Shown one piece after another: positions 37,493-47,470 of a stretch of DNA of 64,000 nucleotides. Both the position numbers and the translations under genes were made by a program. The DNA is from Nitrosovibrio sp. Nv17 (GTDB taxonomy: Bacteria; Pseudomonadota; Gammaproteobacteria; Burkholderiales; Nitrosomonadaceae): contig NZ_FPIQ01000011.1 in the NCBI RefSeq assembly GCF_900119085.1, positions 31,575 to 95,574 on the forward strand, in the 5' to 3' direction. The notes under the pieces are model-generated. The model ran no database searches, was not told the DNA's origin, and saw nothing but the letters and a program-made list of their open reading frames with translations. How positions within the stretch are numbered: the stretch's first letter is position 1; every line of letters starts with the position of its first letter.

Positions 37493-39456
37493 ATCCTTCC
37501 ATACTGCTTCTACACCTGCTTCGCTGCCTGCTGATATGGGCCTGCCTGCTCGGGCCGCATGCCCAGGCCGGAGAAGCTTCGCTCGGCCTTTTCGAAGGAC
37601 TGAAGCAGCTTGGCACGCGCCTGGAGCCGGAAGAGCCGGAACTGCTGCCGCCGGACCAGGCTTTCAAGCTGACGATCAAGGTGCGTGACGAAAAAACGCT
37701 GGTGGCTCAATTCGAGCCGGCGAAGGACTACTATCTATACCGCGACAAGGTCGCCTTCAAGCCCCAGGATGCCGGTACTTCCATCGAAAACATCGCACTG
37801 CCCACAGGCACGATGAAAAGCGACCTGACGTTCGGTCAGGTGGAGGTCTATCATCGGCCGTTCGACGCCGTGATCTCGTTGCACCGCAAGGATGCGTCGA
37901 CCGACAGGTTGACCCTCGTCGCGACCTACCAGGGCTGCAATGAGCCGGTAGGCGTCTGCTATGCGCCGATCAGCAAGGTCATCGAACTGACGCTGCCAGC
38001 CGCGAGGGCGGCGGTCGGTGCCATGGCCGATACGGTGAGCGGCAGTGCCGTGGCGGCCATTCCGCCGTCGAATCCCAAGCCTGGCTCCGCAGTGGAAGAC
38101 CTGTTCGGATCTTCGGTTCAGAGTCCGGCGATCGAAACCGAATCCCTCAGGATCGAACGCATGTTCGAAAGCGGCAGCTTCTGGCTGATCCTGACCGGCT
38201 TTTTCGGCATTGGCCTGCTGCTGTCGTTCACGCCCTGCGTCTTCCCGATGTTTCCGATCCTGTCAGGCATCATCGCCCGGCGTGGCGAGCACATCACCAA
38301 GACCCGCGGCTTCATCCTGTCGCTGGCTTACGTCATGGGCATGGCGATCACCTACGCCGCAGCGGGCGTTGCGGCCGGACTCTCCGGCGCGATGCTGTCC
38401 GCCGCGCTGCAGAATGCCTGGGTGCTGGGTGGGTTCGCGCTGGTCTTCGTCACGCTGGCCTTCTCCATGTTCGGCTTCTACGAGCTGCAACTGCCCACTT
38501 CGATCCAGAGCAGGCTCTCCGAAGAGGCGGGACATATCAGGGGTGGGCAATTGACGGGGGTCTTCGGCATGGGGGCGCTCTCCGCGCTCATCGTCGGCCC
38601 CTGCGTGGCCGCTCCGCTGGCCGGCGCATTGCTCTACATCAGCCAGACCCGTGATGTGGTGCTGGGCGGTTCGGCACTCTTCGTCATGGCGTTGGGGATG
38701 GGCGTGCCGCTACTGCTGCTGGGCGCTTCCGCCGGTGCGTTGCTGCCCAGGGTAGGTCCGTGGATGGAGTCGGTCAAGCAATTCTTCGGCGTTCTGCTCC
38801 TGGGCGTTGCCATATGGCTGATATCGCCCGTGATTCCGGCAGTGGCGCACATGCTGCTGTGGGCAGCCCTGCTGATCGTCTCCGCCGTCTACCTGCACGC
38901 CATTGATCCGCTGCGACCCGAGGCTTCGGGATTCCGCAGATTCATGAAGGGACTGGGCATCATTTCGCTGCTGATCGGCGTTGCCCTGCTGATCGGGGCG
39001 TTGTCGGGCAGCCGCGACATCCTTCAGCCGCTGTCGGGCCTGAACATTTCCAATGCGGGAGGCGGTGCGGCGCAACCGGGTGTGGCTCAGTCCGGACACC
39101 TCGCATTCCAGCGCGTGAAATCGGTGTCGGAACTCGATCAGCGCATCCTCGAATCGCGCGACAAGTATGTCATGGTCGATTTTTATGCCGACTGGTGCAT
39201 CTCGTGCAAGGAAATGGAACGATTCACGTTCACCGATGAGCGGGTGAAAGCGCGCCTGAAGGAGGTCGTGCTGCTGCAGGCGGATGTCACTGCCGGCACT
39301 CCCCAGGACACGGAGCTGCTCAAGCGTTTCAAGCTGTTCGGCCCACCCGGCATCCTGTTCCTCGATCGCCAGGGACGCGAAATCTCGCGCGTACGGCTCA
39401 TCGGATATCAGAACGCAGACAGCTTTCTCTCGGTGCTCGACGCGATATTGATCTGA
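37489..39456 (+). CDS. dsbD: Thiol:disulfide interchange protein DsbD
   Basis: DsbD carries electrons from cytoplasmic thioredoxin to periplasmic thiol proteins, including those for cytochrome c maturation. The 655-residue protein has a signal peptide (to about AQAG), an N-terminal alpha domain with CNEPVGVCYAP, an eight-helix beta domain with cysteines in FTPCVFPMFP and VGPCVAAPLAG, and a C-terminal thioredoxin-like gamma domain with DWCISCKEME. All three redox pairs are present, so it should be functional. Confidence 0.97.
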   Translation: MNPSILLLHLLRCLLIWACLLGPHAQAGEASLGLFEGLKQLGTRLEPEEPELLPPDQAFKLTIKVRDEKTLVAQFEPAKDYYLYRDKVAFKPQDAGTSIENIALPTGTMKSDLTFGQVEVYHRPFDAVISLHRKDASTDRLTLVATYQGCNEPVGVCYAPISKVIELTLPAARAAVGAMADTVSGSAVAAIPPSNPKPGSAVEDLFGSSVQSPAIETESLRIERMFESGSFWLILTGFFGIGLLLSFTPCVFPMFPILSGIIARRGEHITKTRGFILSLAYVMGMAITYAAAGVAAGLSGAMLSAALQNAWVLGGFALVFVTLAFSMFGFYELQLPTSIQSRLSEEAGHIRGGQLTGVFGMGALSALIVGPCVAAPLAGALLYISQTRDVVLGGSALFVMALGMGVPLLLLGASAGALLPRVGPWMESVKQFFGVLLLGVAIWLISPVIPAVAHMLLWAALLIVSAVYLHAIDPLRPEASGFRRFMKGLGIISLLIGVALLIGALSGSRDILQPLSGLNISNAGGGAAQPGVAQSGHLAFQRVKSVSELDQRILESRDKYVMVDFYADWCISCKEMERFTFTDERVKARLKEVVLLQADVTAGTPQDTELLKRFKLFGPPGILFLDRQGREISRVRLIGYQNADSFLSVLDAILI

Positions 39457-39536
39457 TAACGGCCTCGCTGGCGGGTCTGCCCGCCGGTGGTCGAAAAATC
39501 CTATTTCATCCTACTGGCCTTCATCCCATCCGATTC

Positions 39537-40091
39537 ATGACCAAACTCCAACAAGTGCTGACGTATCTCGGTATCGCCGCTGTGGCGGTGACCGCCGGCC
39601 TGCTGCTGCGTGCGCAGCTCGCCACCAATGCCCCCTCCCCGGAGACGGTGGAAGGCGCCGCAAGGAACACGGGGGCCGACGCGATATTCGCGGCCAGCCT
39701 GCCCGACCTGCAAGGTGTGGCCCAGCCCATCTCGCAGTGGCGCGGCAAAGTCGTGGTGGTGAACTTCTGGGCAACGTGGTGCGAGCCCTGCCGCGAGGAA
39801 ATTCCCGAGTTCATCAAACTGCAGCGGCAATTCGGCGACCAGGGGCTGGTGTTCGTCGGCATAGCCGTGGACGATCGCGAAAGAGTGGCTGCCTTCAGCC
39901 GGGAAATCGGCATCAACTATCCGGTGCTGGTCGGCGACCTGCAGGCGATGAAACTGGCGGGCACCGCCGGCAATCGCCAGGGCGCGCTTCCTTTCACGGC
40001 CATCATCGACCGCAACGGCAGCCTTATCGGAACCAAGCTTGGACGGCTCAGCCACAGCAAGCTCGAAGCCATGATCCGGCCGCTGCTGTAG
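39537..40091 (+). CDS. TlpA/ResA-like membrane-anchored thioredoxin
   Basis: A protein of 184 residues with one N-terminal membrane anchor and a thioredoxin-fold domain with WCEPC (Cys82, Cys85) in VVVNFWATWCEPCREEIPE, the TlpA/ResA/CcmG type. It probably reduces disulfides in the periplasm, receiving electrons from DsbD encoded just upstream, for example for apocytochrome c or copper-site assembly. The specific substrate cannot be read from the sequence. Confidence 0.92.
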   Translation: MTKLQQVLTYLGIAAVAVTAGLLLRAQLATNAPSPETVEGAARNTGADAIFAASLPDLQGVAQPISQWRGKVVVVNFWATWCEPCREEIPEFIKLQRQFGDQGLVFVGIAVDDRERVAAFSREIGINYPVLVGDLQAMKLAGTAGNRQGALPFTAIIDRNGSLIGTKLGRLSHSKLEAMIRPLL

Positions 40092-40199
40092 GGGCAGGAG
40101 GCGCAGGGGCGCCGCACAGGCTGACGATCCGGCAATGCACTCTGTTCGCACAACCACTTGACAAGGCTGGCTGGATGAACGAGCACCCGGACTGACACG

Positions 40200-40592
40200 A
40201 TGCTGGCCGACATTGTACTGGTCGTGCATTTTGCATTCGCCGCATTCGTGGTGGGGAGCCTCCCGTTGATCTGGACAGGCGCATGGATGAAATGGGGATT
40301 CGTCCACAATCGTTCGTTCCGGTTGGCTCATTTGGGAGCGATCTTTGTTGTCGCCGCCGAATCGCTCGCGGGCGTGGTATGCCCCCTCACCCTGCTGGAG
40401 GACGCGCTGCGCCAGACGGAAAGAAACGCCGGCAGCTTCATCCGGCGGTGGCTGCATCGCATTCTGTTCCATGACGTGCCGGAAGGGATGCTGACCATGC
40501 TATACGTGATCTTCGCAGGCTTGGTCATGGCAACTTTCCTGCTGTTTCCACCCTGTGTCCGCCCCTCCCGCCCGCCGCCTCCCGCATCCTGA
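40200..40592 (+). CDS. DUF2784 family membrane protein
   Basis: A 130-residue membrane protein with three to four hydrophobic segments. Start MLADIVLVVHFAFAAFVV, followed by GVVCPLTLLEDALR and the HDVPEGMLTMLYV segment, matches DUF2784. Function unknown. It stands between the TlpA-like gene and the DUF748 gene, with gaps of about 110-120 bases on both sides. Confidence 0.85.
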   Translation: MLADIVLVVHFAFAAFVVGSLPLIWTGAWMKWGFVHNRSFRLAHLGAIFVVAAESLAGVVCPLTLLEDALRQTERNAGSFIRRWLHRILFHDVPEGMLTMLYVIFAGLVMATFLLFPPCVRPSRPPPPAS

Positions 40593-40714
40593 TTGCCGCG
40601 AGATCATTGACCCCATGCCCATGCTGGGCGTAAAGTCCCGATGGGCTAGGCAAAATCGGTACGTATCTCACTCCCTGGCGGTATCCGACATCATCCGCGG
40701 GAACTTCCACGAAC

Positions 40715-43700
40715 ATGGCTTCTGCATCCTCTTTCCAGAATTTCATCCGCAGCAGGCGCCTGAAAATCGTCTTGGGCAGTCTGATCGCGCTCGTCGCCCT
40801 CTTTGGGCTGCTTGGCTATTTCTGGCTTCCAGGCTATCTCAAGACGCAACTCGAGACGCTGCTGTCGGATGCCGTGCGCCGTCCGGTGACGGTGCAGTCC
40901 ATCGAGATCCAGCCCTATACGCTGGAACTGACGGTGCGCGGATTCCGCATAGCCGAGAAAGCCTCGGATGAGGACGCCGACAAGTTCTTGCTGTCCATCG
41001 ACGAATTGTATACCGACCTCAGCAGCGCCTCTCTCACCCACCGCGCACCGGTCATCAGCGCCCTGTCGGTGAAAGGACCGGCGATACGCATCGTGCGTGA
41101 AGGCGAGCAACGCTTCAACATCACGGATCTGCTGGAAGATTTCATGAATCGCCCTGATGACGGCGGAAAATCCCTGTTCTCCGTGAGCAATATCACTATC
41201 GAAGGCGGACATTTCGAATTCGTGGACCGGGTCAAGAACAGCCGCCAGGAAATCTCGGATATCCGTATCGGCGTCCCGTTCGTCGCCAACTTCGAGAACT
41301 ACGAAACGACCTGGGTGGAACCGCACTTCAGCGCCAGGATCAACGGCTCGCCGCTGGCCCTCAATGGCAAAGTGCGTCCTTTCACGACGAAACGCGAAGC
41401 GTCCCTGGAATTGAAGCTCTCGGGAATCGACCTGACCCGGATCGACGAATATTCACCCATCCCGGTGGACATCCATCTGCTTTCCGGCTATTTCGACAGC
41501 GACCTGGCGCTCATCTTTTCCCAGGCGGAGGGCGAATCCCCCAGCATGGTGCTGACGGGCACCGCTACGCTGCGGGGCATAGGGATCGAAAACCAGGCGG
41601 TGCAGACGCCATATGTCGGGAAGCTCGATCGCCTCGACGTCAACCTGGTGGAACTCAACCTGAACGGCCAGACACCCTCGCGCGCCGGACTCAGCCTGAC
41701 GGACGCGTCGATGACGCGCAAGAACGATGACGATGCGGAACCGGTACTCTCCCTGCAACGTCTGGGCATAGAGAATACCACGGTCGACCCAGCGGAACAG
41801 GGGGTAGTGATCGGCATGATCACGCTGGACGGGTTCAGGGCATCGATGCGGCGTGAAGCCGATGGCAGCATTGACCTCGTCCGGCTTTTTTCGCCGTTGC
41901 CCGGCAGCACCGCGACACCGGAACAGCCCCTCCCCGTACCCGAGAAGGCGGTGGCGGAAAAGCCGTGGACGATACGTGTGGAAACGGCCAAGCTGGTCGC
42001 CGCGGCACTGCGTTACGAAGACAGCACCTTGACCAGAGTCGCGCCGCTGGTAGTCGAGCCCCTGGACTTGACCGTGAGCAATATCGATGCGACCGGCGCC
42101 ACACCCCTGGAACTGGCGCTGAAGGCCTCGGTCAACCAGAAAGGCAGCCTGGAAACCAGCGGTTCCCTGGCCTGGGCGCCGCTTGCGACGGACCTCGCGA
42201 TCGACGCCCGGGACATCGATCTGGTCGCCCTGCAGGGCTGGGCCGGAAAACAGCTGAATGCGCTGCTCACGCGCGGCTCAGCTTCCTTCAAGGGTCAGGT
42301 CAAGGCAAACGGAACACCGCTGCAGGTGGCGGTGGATGGCACGGGCCGCTTCGCCAATTTTAATGTGCTCGACAAGACGACCGCGACGGATCTGGTGCGT
42401 TGGCGCAGTCTCGACATCGACGGCCTCAAGTTCATCAACGCACCGTTGCGGGTGGACGTGAGTTCGGTCTCGATCGCCGATTTTTTCGCCTACGCCATCC
42501 TGTCGCCAGAGGGCAAGCTGAGCCTCCAGAATATCGTTGCCACCGATGACGAGCCGGGGCGGGGGGAGAAACCGGTACCTCCCGCCGCGCCACCGGACCC
42601 TGCCAAGCCGCTGCCGGTCCGTATCGGCCGCATCGTGATGCAGGGAGGCAACGTCATCTTTCACGACCAGTTCATCAGGCCGAATTACCGGGCGAATCTG
42701 ACAGGGCTTGCCGGTCGCGTGGGACCGCTGGATCCGAAGAAACGGGGAGAGATCGATATCCGCGGAACCGTGGACAGGACCGCGCCGCTTAAAATCGCAG
42801 GCAAGATCGACCCACTGGGCAGTGAGCTCTACCTGGACATCGCGGCGACGGCAAAAGGCATCGACATGCCAACCTTCAGTCCCTATTCCGGGAAGTACGT
42901 CGGTTATGCCATCGAGAAGGGCAAGCTATCGGTCGATATTCACTACCATATCGAAAAAGGGGAGCTCAAGGCCGAAAACAATGTCTTTCTGGATCAACTG
43001 ACCCTGGGAGAAAAGGTGGAAAGCCCGGACGCGCTGTCGGTGCCGATCAATCTGGCGCTGGCCCTGCTGAAGAACAGGCACGGCGAGATCGACGTGCACC
43101 TGCCGATCAGCGGCTCCATCAACGATCCCCAGTTCAGCATCGGCGGATTGATCCTGAAGGTGATCGTCAATCTGCTGACCAAGGCAGCCACGGCACCTTT
43201 CGCTCTGCTGGGTTCGCTGCTCGGTGACGACGAGGAGCTGTCCGCGATCGAGTATTCCGCAGGCCTGGCGCAAGTCACGCCGGAAGCTGAGAAACGCCTT
43301 GACGCATTGTCCAAGGCGCTGACGGACCGACCCGCACTCAAGCTGGAGATCACTGGAAGAATCGATCCGGAGCACGATCCCGAAGCGCTCAAGCGCGCAA
43401 TGCTGGCGCGCAAGGTCAAGGCACAGAAGCTTTCGGAAGAGGTGAAGAAAGGCAAGGCGGGCGGCACTCTGGATGAAGTCGAAGTCAAGCCGGAGGAGTA
43501 TGAGAAGTATCTGACGCTCGCCTACAAGGAAGAAAAATTCGCCAAGCCGAAAAACATGGTGGGATTGACCAAGAGCCTGCCGGTACCGGAAATGGAGCAA
43601 TTGATACTGGCCAATATCGACGCCGGGGACAGCGAGATGCGCGATCTTGCCGAGCGGCGCGCCGTGGCGGCACGCGATTGGCTGGTGGAACAGGGCGGTA

Positions 43701-43807
43701 TCTCGGGGGATCGCGTTTTCGTGCTTGCGGGCAAAACCCGTGACGACACCGAGACGGAGCAGGGCGACAGGAAGTCGGGCAGCCGCGCGGAATTCTCGCT
43801 CCGATAG
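40715..43807 (+). CDS. DUF748 / AsmA-like giant envelope protein
   Basis: A protein of 1030 residues with one N-terminal membrane helix (about 18-38) and a very long periplasmic part. The first section (LETLLSDAVRRPVTVQSIEIQPY) and the later beta-rich repeats match DUF748, a relative of AsmA/TamB-like proteins that are thought to bridge inner and outer membrane for lipid transport. The last 150 residues, with LEITGRIDPEHDPEAL and a run of charged residues, resemble an OmpA-like end. No operon partner is evident. Confidence 0.85.
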   Translation: MASASSFQNFIRSRRLKIVLGSLIALVALFGLLGYFWLPGYLKTQLETLLSDAVRRPVTVQSIEIQPYTLELTVRGFRIAEKASDEDADKFLLSIDELYTDLSSASLTHRAPVISALSVKGPAIRIVREGEQRFNITDLLEDFMNRPDDGGKSLFSVSNITIEGGHFEFVDRVKNSRQEISDIRIGVPFVANFENYETTWVEPHFSARINGSPLALNGKVRPFTTKREASLELKLSGIDLTRIDEYSPIPVDIHLLSGYFDSDLALIFSQAEGESPSMVLTGTATLRGIGIENQAVQTPYVGKLDRLDVNLVELNLNGQTPSRAGLSLTDASMTRKNDDDAEPVLSLQRLGIENTTVDPAEQGVVIGMITLDGFRASMRREADGSIDLVRLFSPLPGSTATPEQPLPVPEKAVAEKPWTIRVETAKLVAAALRYEDSTLTRVAPLVVEPLDLTVSNIDATGATPLELALKASVNQKGSLETSGSLAWAPLATDLAIDARDIDLVALQGWAGKQLNALLTRGSASFKGQVKANGTPLQVAVDGTGRFANFNVLDKTTATDLVRWRSLDIDGLKFINAPLRVDVSSVSIADFFAYAILSPEGKLSLQNIVATDDEPGRGEKPVPPAAPPDPAKPLPVRIGRIVMQGGNVIFHDQFIRPNYRANLTGLAGRVGPLDPKKRGEIDIRGTVDRTAPLKIAGKIDPLGSELYLDIAATAKGIDMPTFSPYSGKYVGYAIEKGKLSVDIHYHIEKGELKAENNVFLDQLTLGEKVESPDALSVPINLALALLKNRHGEIDVHLPISGSINDPQFSIGGLILKVIVNLLTKAATAPFALLGSLLGDDEELSAIEYSAGLAQVTPEAEKRLDALSKALTDRPALKLEITGRIDPEHDPEALKRAMLARKVKAQKLSEEVKKGKAGGTLDEVEVKPEEYEKYLTLAYKEEKFAKPKNMVGLTKSLPVPEMEQLILANIDAGDSEMRDLAERRAVAARDWLVEQGGISGDRVFVLAGKTRDDTETEQGDRKSGSRAEFSLR

Positions 43808-43810
43808 CAG

Positions 43811-43837
43811 CCATGCCGCGCGACCATGGGGGCATGG
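43811..43837. terminator. Hairpin between DUF748 and porin genes
   Basis: CCATGCC (43811-43817) and GGCATGG (43831-43837) form a 7-bp stem between two convergent genes. No T-run follows, so it is only a candidate. Confidence 0.3.
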
Positions 43838-43849
43838 ACTGCCGGGGTA

Positions 43850-45514
43850 CTAGAAATCGACCTGGATCTGTGTCAGGAAGGAACTCAGATCGGCATTATT
43901 GAAGGCCGCGGCACGGGGGGACGGAGACCCCGTAGTATCCACGTTCAGAACGTAGGTGATGTTGTTCTGGATCTTGACGTGCGAATAGGGATACCAGTTC
44001 AGGGCGAACCGCAGCATGTCGGCTTTCCCGCCACGGATGACTCCATTGCTCAGATTGAGGTAGTCGTAACCGAAGGCGATCTCCCATGCACCCCAGCCCG
44101 GCCCACCCCACTGGAACCGCTGCATCGGCTTGATGCGATTGGCGGCACCGTTCCGTACGTGGTAGGCCTTGGATTCGCCGGTCAGGAAGTAGCTGGCAAA
44201 ACCGTAGTAGCCGACCAGATGTTCTCCGTCATACCCTTCCCCGTTGATGTTGGTGCGCAGATACTCGCCCTGGATCGAAAGCGGTCCATACACGAACCAG
44301 CCTTCCGCCCCATAGCGGTCATAGCTGTCGATACGCCGCGCACCCGGGGCACCCCGGTTTCCGATGCTCAGGTTGCCGGTATCGAGCATGGCGGTTCTGT
44401 CCACATTCGTACCCGGTGTGGCGGCAAACGCCATCCCACCCCCACCGCCGGTCTGATTCGGACCGACGTTGATGGTGCCATCGGCACGATAACGGGTATT
44501 GACGACGGTATGTCCGACGGAAACACCCACATGCAGGAAGCGGGTCTCGTCCTCCATCCAGGGCCGACCCGTGATCCGGCCGATGCCCTCCCAGCCGGTG
44601 TCGCCGGCACCGTTATTGCGACTGTTGTTGCCCGCCACGTTGACCGTCGTGGAGGCGGACGACCAGGCCCCTATCGGCTCGGTCTGGAAGGCGACCCCGA
44701 TCTGGAAGCGTGGCAGGGCGTAGTTGGCACCGATTCCCACCTTGTACGTGTTGGGATTATCGACAAACGAATTCACCGACATGTGCCTCTCGATGAACGT
44801 CAGGAAACGGTTGCTGGTAGCTTCTTCCAGACTGAACGGTTCCTTGAAGGAGCCGACCTTGACCGAAAAAGGCTTATTGACGTTGAGACGCACAAACGCA
44901 TCGGTGATGCCGGACTCCACAGTACCGTTGCCGCGGCTGAAATCGTACTCGAACTTGTAGTCCCATATCTTGTAGAACGTGCCCTCGACACCCAGGCGGG
45001 CACGGCGCAGGGTCACTCCGCTGTTCAGTTCGTTGGGCAGGCTGCTGCCCGCCGGGGGGAGTACATCGTTGATGAAGTTGTACTGTGAGCCCACCTGCAT
45101 GCGACCGTTGATCGCGAAGGTGAAATTGCCGTCCTGACTGGCAAAGTGGGGGGCTCCGCCATCAAACTCGATGTGCGCGTCCTCGCTTTCCTTTGCCCGT
45201 TCTTTCAGCGAGACAGGATTTCCCGCAAGGCTGGACTCTCCGGACTTCACCGCGGATATCCCGCCACCGCCTGCCGACGCCGACGCCGATTCGGATGTGC
45301 CGGTTCGGCCCCCGGCGCCGTCCCGAGGCTCGTTGCGTGCCGTCACGGATGCATCCTCGCGCACGAAGGAACCGAGATGGACCCGACCGGGTCCGGGTCG
45401 GGTATACACCTGCTCGGTCTTGGTATCCACATATAAATCCAGGGCATACCCGTACGGGATCATGCCCGCGCCTGAAATGGCGAGCACAGCCACAGCCAAT
45501 CTGGACGATCTCAT
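43850..45514 (-). CDS. OprO/OprP-type (phosphate-selective) porin
   Basis: This 554-residue outer-membrane protein has a signal peptide (ending near YALD), a low-complexity Ser/Ala/Gly-rich stretch and a short coiled segment, and then a 16-strand-type barrel with RMQVGSQYNF, RRARLGVEGTFYKIWDYKFEYDF, KVGSFKEPFSLEE and C-terminal Phe (QIQVDF). This is the OprP/OprO pattern. Selectivity for phosphate or polyphosphate is not guaranteed; related porins are abundant in autotrophs. It is read leftward alone; its upstream region contains tandem ACATATGT motifs. Confidence 0.88.
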   Translation of the reverse strand: MRSSRLAVAVLAISGAGMIPYGYALDLYVDTKTEQVYTRPGPGRVHLGSFVREDASVTARNEPRDGAGGRTGTSESASASAGGGGISAVKSGESSLAGNPVSLKERAKESEDAHIEFDGGAPHFASQDGNFTFAINGRMQVGSQYNFINDVLPPAGSSLPNELNSGVTLRRARLGVEGTFYKIWDYKFEYDFSRGNGTVESGITDAFVRLNVNKPFSVKVGSFKEPFSLEEATSNRFLTFIERHMSVNSFVDNPNTYKVGIGANYALPRFQIGVAFQTEPIGAWSSASTTVNVAGNNSRNNGAGDTGWEGIGRITGRPWMEDETRFLHVGVSVGHTVVNTRYRADGTINVGPNQTGGGGGMAFAATPGTNVDRTAMLDTGNLSIGNRGAPGARRIDSYDRYGAEGWFVYGPLSIQGEYLRTNINGEGYDGEHLVGYYGFASYFLTGESKAYHVRNGAANRIKPMQRFQWGGPGWGAWEIAFGYDYLNLSNGVIRGGKADMLRFALNWYPYSHVKIQNNITYVLNVDTTGSPSPRAAAFNNADLSSFLTQIQVDF

Positions 45515-45604
45515 CCGATGGTGCTCCTCGTGGTCGATGGAAGATCGAACCGAGGGTAGAGCAGGGGGGTGTCGTTTTTATTTCATTTTTGTAACAATTC
45601 GATG

Positions 45605-45621
45605 ACATATGTAACATATGT
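45605..45621. promoter_or_regulatory. Tandem ACATATGT palindromes
   Basis: ACATATGT occurs at 45605-45612 and again at 45614-45621, each a perfect palindrome with a one-base gap. They lie about 90 bases upstream of the leftward porin and 170 bases upstream of the rightward DUF2024 gene, a position expected for an operator controlling either. Confidence 0.4.
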
Positions 45622-45787
45622 AAAGATTTGGAATCACTGCCCCTGCGGATCACAGTCCTGCTCCGGACGCATGTCACATTCCACTTTTTCTGCCGTCATG
45701 ATAGGCTATGTGGCCTGCGTCGTTCGAATCGCAAGAAGAGCTGCACCTTTCACTTTCAGAATGTTCAACCCATGAGGGAATCACGCG

Positions 45788-46045
45788 ATGGAAATCCATG
45801 TATACGATACCTACGTCAGGGCCAAGGACGGCCACACGATGCACTTCGATGTATTTACCGCGGAAAGGGATGACCAGAAGGCGGTCGAGTACGCCAAGGA
45901 ATGGCTGAATTCGATCGGGGAAGGCGATGCAACCGTCACCAGCAGGGAATGCAGATTCTGTCACAGCCAGGGCGCACCTGACCACGTCGCCGATGCGATC
46001 AATCAGAATGGGTACTTCATCTACAAGATGGAAGGTTGCAATTGA
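45788..46045 (+). CDS. DUF2024 family small protein
   Basis: An 85-residue acidic protein starting MEIHVYDTYVRAKDGHTMHF, with CRFCHSQGAPDHVADAI in the second half and ending GYFIYKMEGCN. It fits DUF2024, a family of unknown function. The CxxC/H pattern could bind a metal; the motif is CRFCH, which is also a formal haem-binding pattern, but the protein has no signal peptide, so haem attachment is unlikely. The protease gene follows 37 bases later. Confidence 0.8.
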   Translation: MEIHVYDTYVRAKDGHTMHFDVFTAERDDQKAVEYAKEWLNSIGEGDATVTSRECRFCHSQGAPDHVADAINQNGYFIYKMEGCN

Positions 46046-46082
46046 ACGTACACCTGCGAAAGTATCCCGATACCGGGCAATC

Positions 46083-46883
46083 ATGACCCGTATCCGGGAC
46101 ACCCTCCTGTCCTGCTTCCTCGACTGCATCAAGGGCTTCGCCATCCTCGGCCTGATGCCGCTCTCCCCGCTCTGGGCAAACGAGGTGGATCTCATCAGGA
46201 CCATCGAATCCATCAAACCTTCGATTGTCGGAGTGGGAACCGTCCAGAAAACGCGCTCTCCACCGGTCAGCATCATGGGTACGGGTTTCGTCCTGGACGA
46301 TGGGCTGCACGTCGTCACCAGTGCCCATGTCCTCCCCGATGTACTGGATGTTGTCAACAAGGAAGCCTATACGGTGATTGTCGGTAAAGGAGGCGAACCG
46401 CAGTTGCGGGCGGCGACCATCGTCGCCGTCGACAGGGAGCACGACCTGAGTCTGCTGAAGATCGAGGGCTCCGCCCTGCCCGCCATGCGAATCGGCGAGG
46501 CGAGCAAGGTGAAAGAAGGACAAAGCCTGGCCTTCACCGGGTTCCCGATCGGCATGATCCTGGGATTCTATCCCGTCACGCACCGTGCCATGGTTTCCTC
46601 GATCACGCCAATCGTGCTGCCCGCGCACAATTCGAGACAGCTCAATGCAAAACTGATCGGGCAGCTTCAGAAATCCGCCTACACCGTGTTTCAGTTGGAT
46701 GGCACCGCCTACCCAGGCAGCAGCGGCAGCCCCCTCTACGATCCCACGACGGGAATCGTATACGGTGTCATCAATATGGTGTTTGTAAAGGGGAAAAAGG
46801 AAGCGGCGCTCAGCAATCCGAGTGGAATCACCTATGCGATTCCCGTGAACTATATCCATGAGCTTCTGCAAAGCAGGCTTTGA
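46083..46883 (+). CDS. Secreted trypsin-like serine protease
   Basis: A 266-residue protein with a signal peptide (about 1-32, ending LWAN) and a trypsin-like domain. The catalytic triad reads as His82 (TSAHVL), Asp121 (DREHDLSLLKI) and Ser214 (YPGSSGSPL). There is no PDZ domain, so it is unlike DegP/DegQ proper. It lies just before two response-regulator-like genes and the EPS locus, so it may process envelope or matrix proteins; this is inference from position. Confidence 0.85.
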   Translation: MTRIRDTLLSCFLDCIKGFAILGLMPLSPLWANEVDLIRTIESIKPSIVGVGTVQKTRSPPVSIMGTGFVLDDGLHVVTSAHVLPDVLDVVNKEAYTVIVGKGGEPQLRAATIVAVDREHDLSLLKIEGSALPAMRIGEASKVKEGQSLAFTGFPIGMILGFYPVTHRAMVSSITPIVLPAHNSRQLNAKLIGQLQKSAYTVFQLDGTAYPGSSGSPLYDPTTGIVYGVINMVFVKGKKEAALSNPSGITYAIPVNYIHELLQSRL

Positions 46884-46955
46884 TCCAAAAAATTTGAACC
46901 TCTGCTCCAAAGTAATTCTATAATCCCAAGGATGAGCAAACTGAGCGGGGATACC

Positions 46956-47438
46956 ATGCAAACTGTCACAGTGGCCATAGCCGACATGGACGCCAGCAGA
47001 CGCGAAAAACTGGAACGCTCACTGCAAGGCGGGCAAGGTATCGAGCTGCTGGCCAACGTCGGAGCCGACTCGTCCCGCACCACGCCCGAGGATCACGCAC
47101 TCCTTCATGGCGATGATTCGATCGATGCGGTCGTCTCCAGAATCGCTCAGATCAGTCCTCGTATCCTGTTTATCAGCTTCGACAAGTCCCCCGAGTGGAA
47201 TTACGGCCTGCTGGATGCCCTGCAGCGCAAATGTCCGAAGACGCTGGTGGTATTGCTGACGGATCCATCAGCCGAGGAAGAACAGATTCTGCAGGCACTG
47301 GCCAGCGGCGCGCGCGGCTACCTGAATCATGAGACGGATCCGCTGTACTTCCTGAAAGCGGTGCGCATGGTGGATCGAGGGGAAATCTGGGTAACACGCA
47401 AAATGCTCGGCAAGATCATGGACAAGGTGGTCCACTGA
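46956..47438 (+). CDS. Receiver-like protein lacking phosphoacceptor and output domain
   Basis: A protein of about 160 residues that matches a response-regulator receiver plus the helix that usually precedes a LuxR domain, but ends at DKVVH without a helix-turn-helix. At the position of the phosphoacceptor Asp (after beta 3, ILFISFDKSP) there is Ser or Phe, and the conserved Lys is replaced (GYLNHETDP has Asn). So it is probably a pseudo-receiver. The ATG at 46956 is preferred because GGGG lies five bases upstream; 46932 is possible. It is followed after 32 bases by a related full-length regulator. Confidence 0.7.
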   Translation: MQTVTVAIADMDASRREKLERSLQGGQGIELLANVGADSSRTTPEDHALLHGDDSIDAVVSRIAQISPRILFISFDKSPEWNYGLLDALQRKCPKTLVVLLTDPSAEEEQILQALASGARGYLNHETDPLYFLKAVRMVDRGEIWVTRKMLGKIMDKVVH

Positions 47439-47470
47439 TCTATGAGCAACATTCCTGGAGGAAGACGTAT

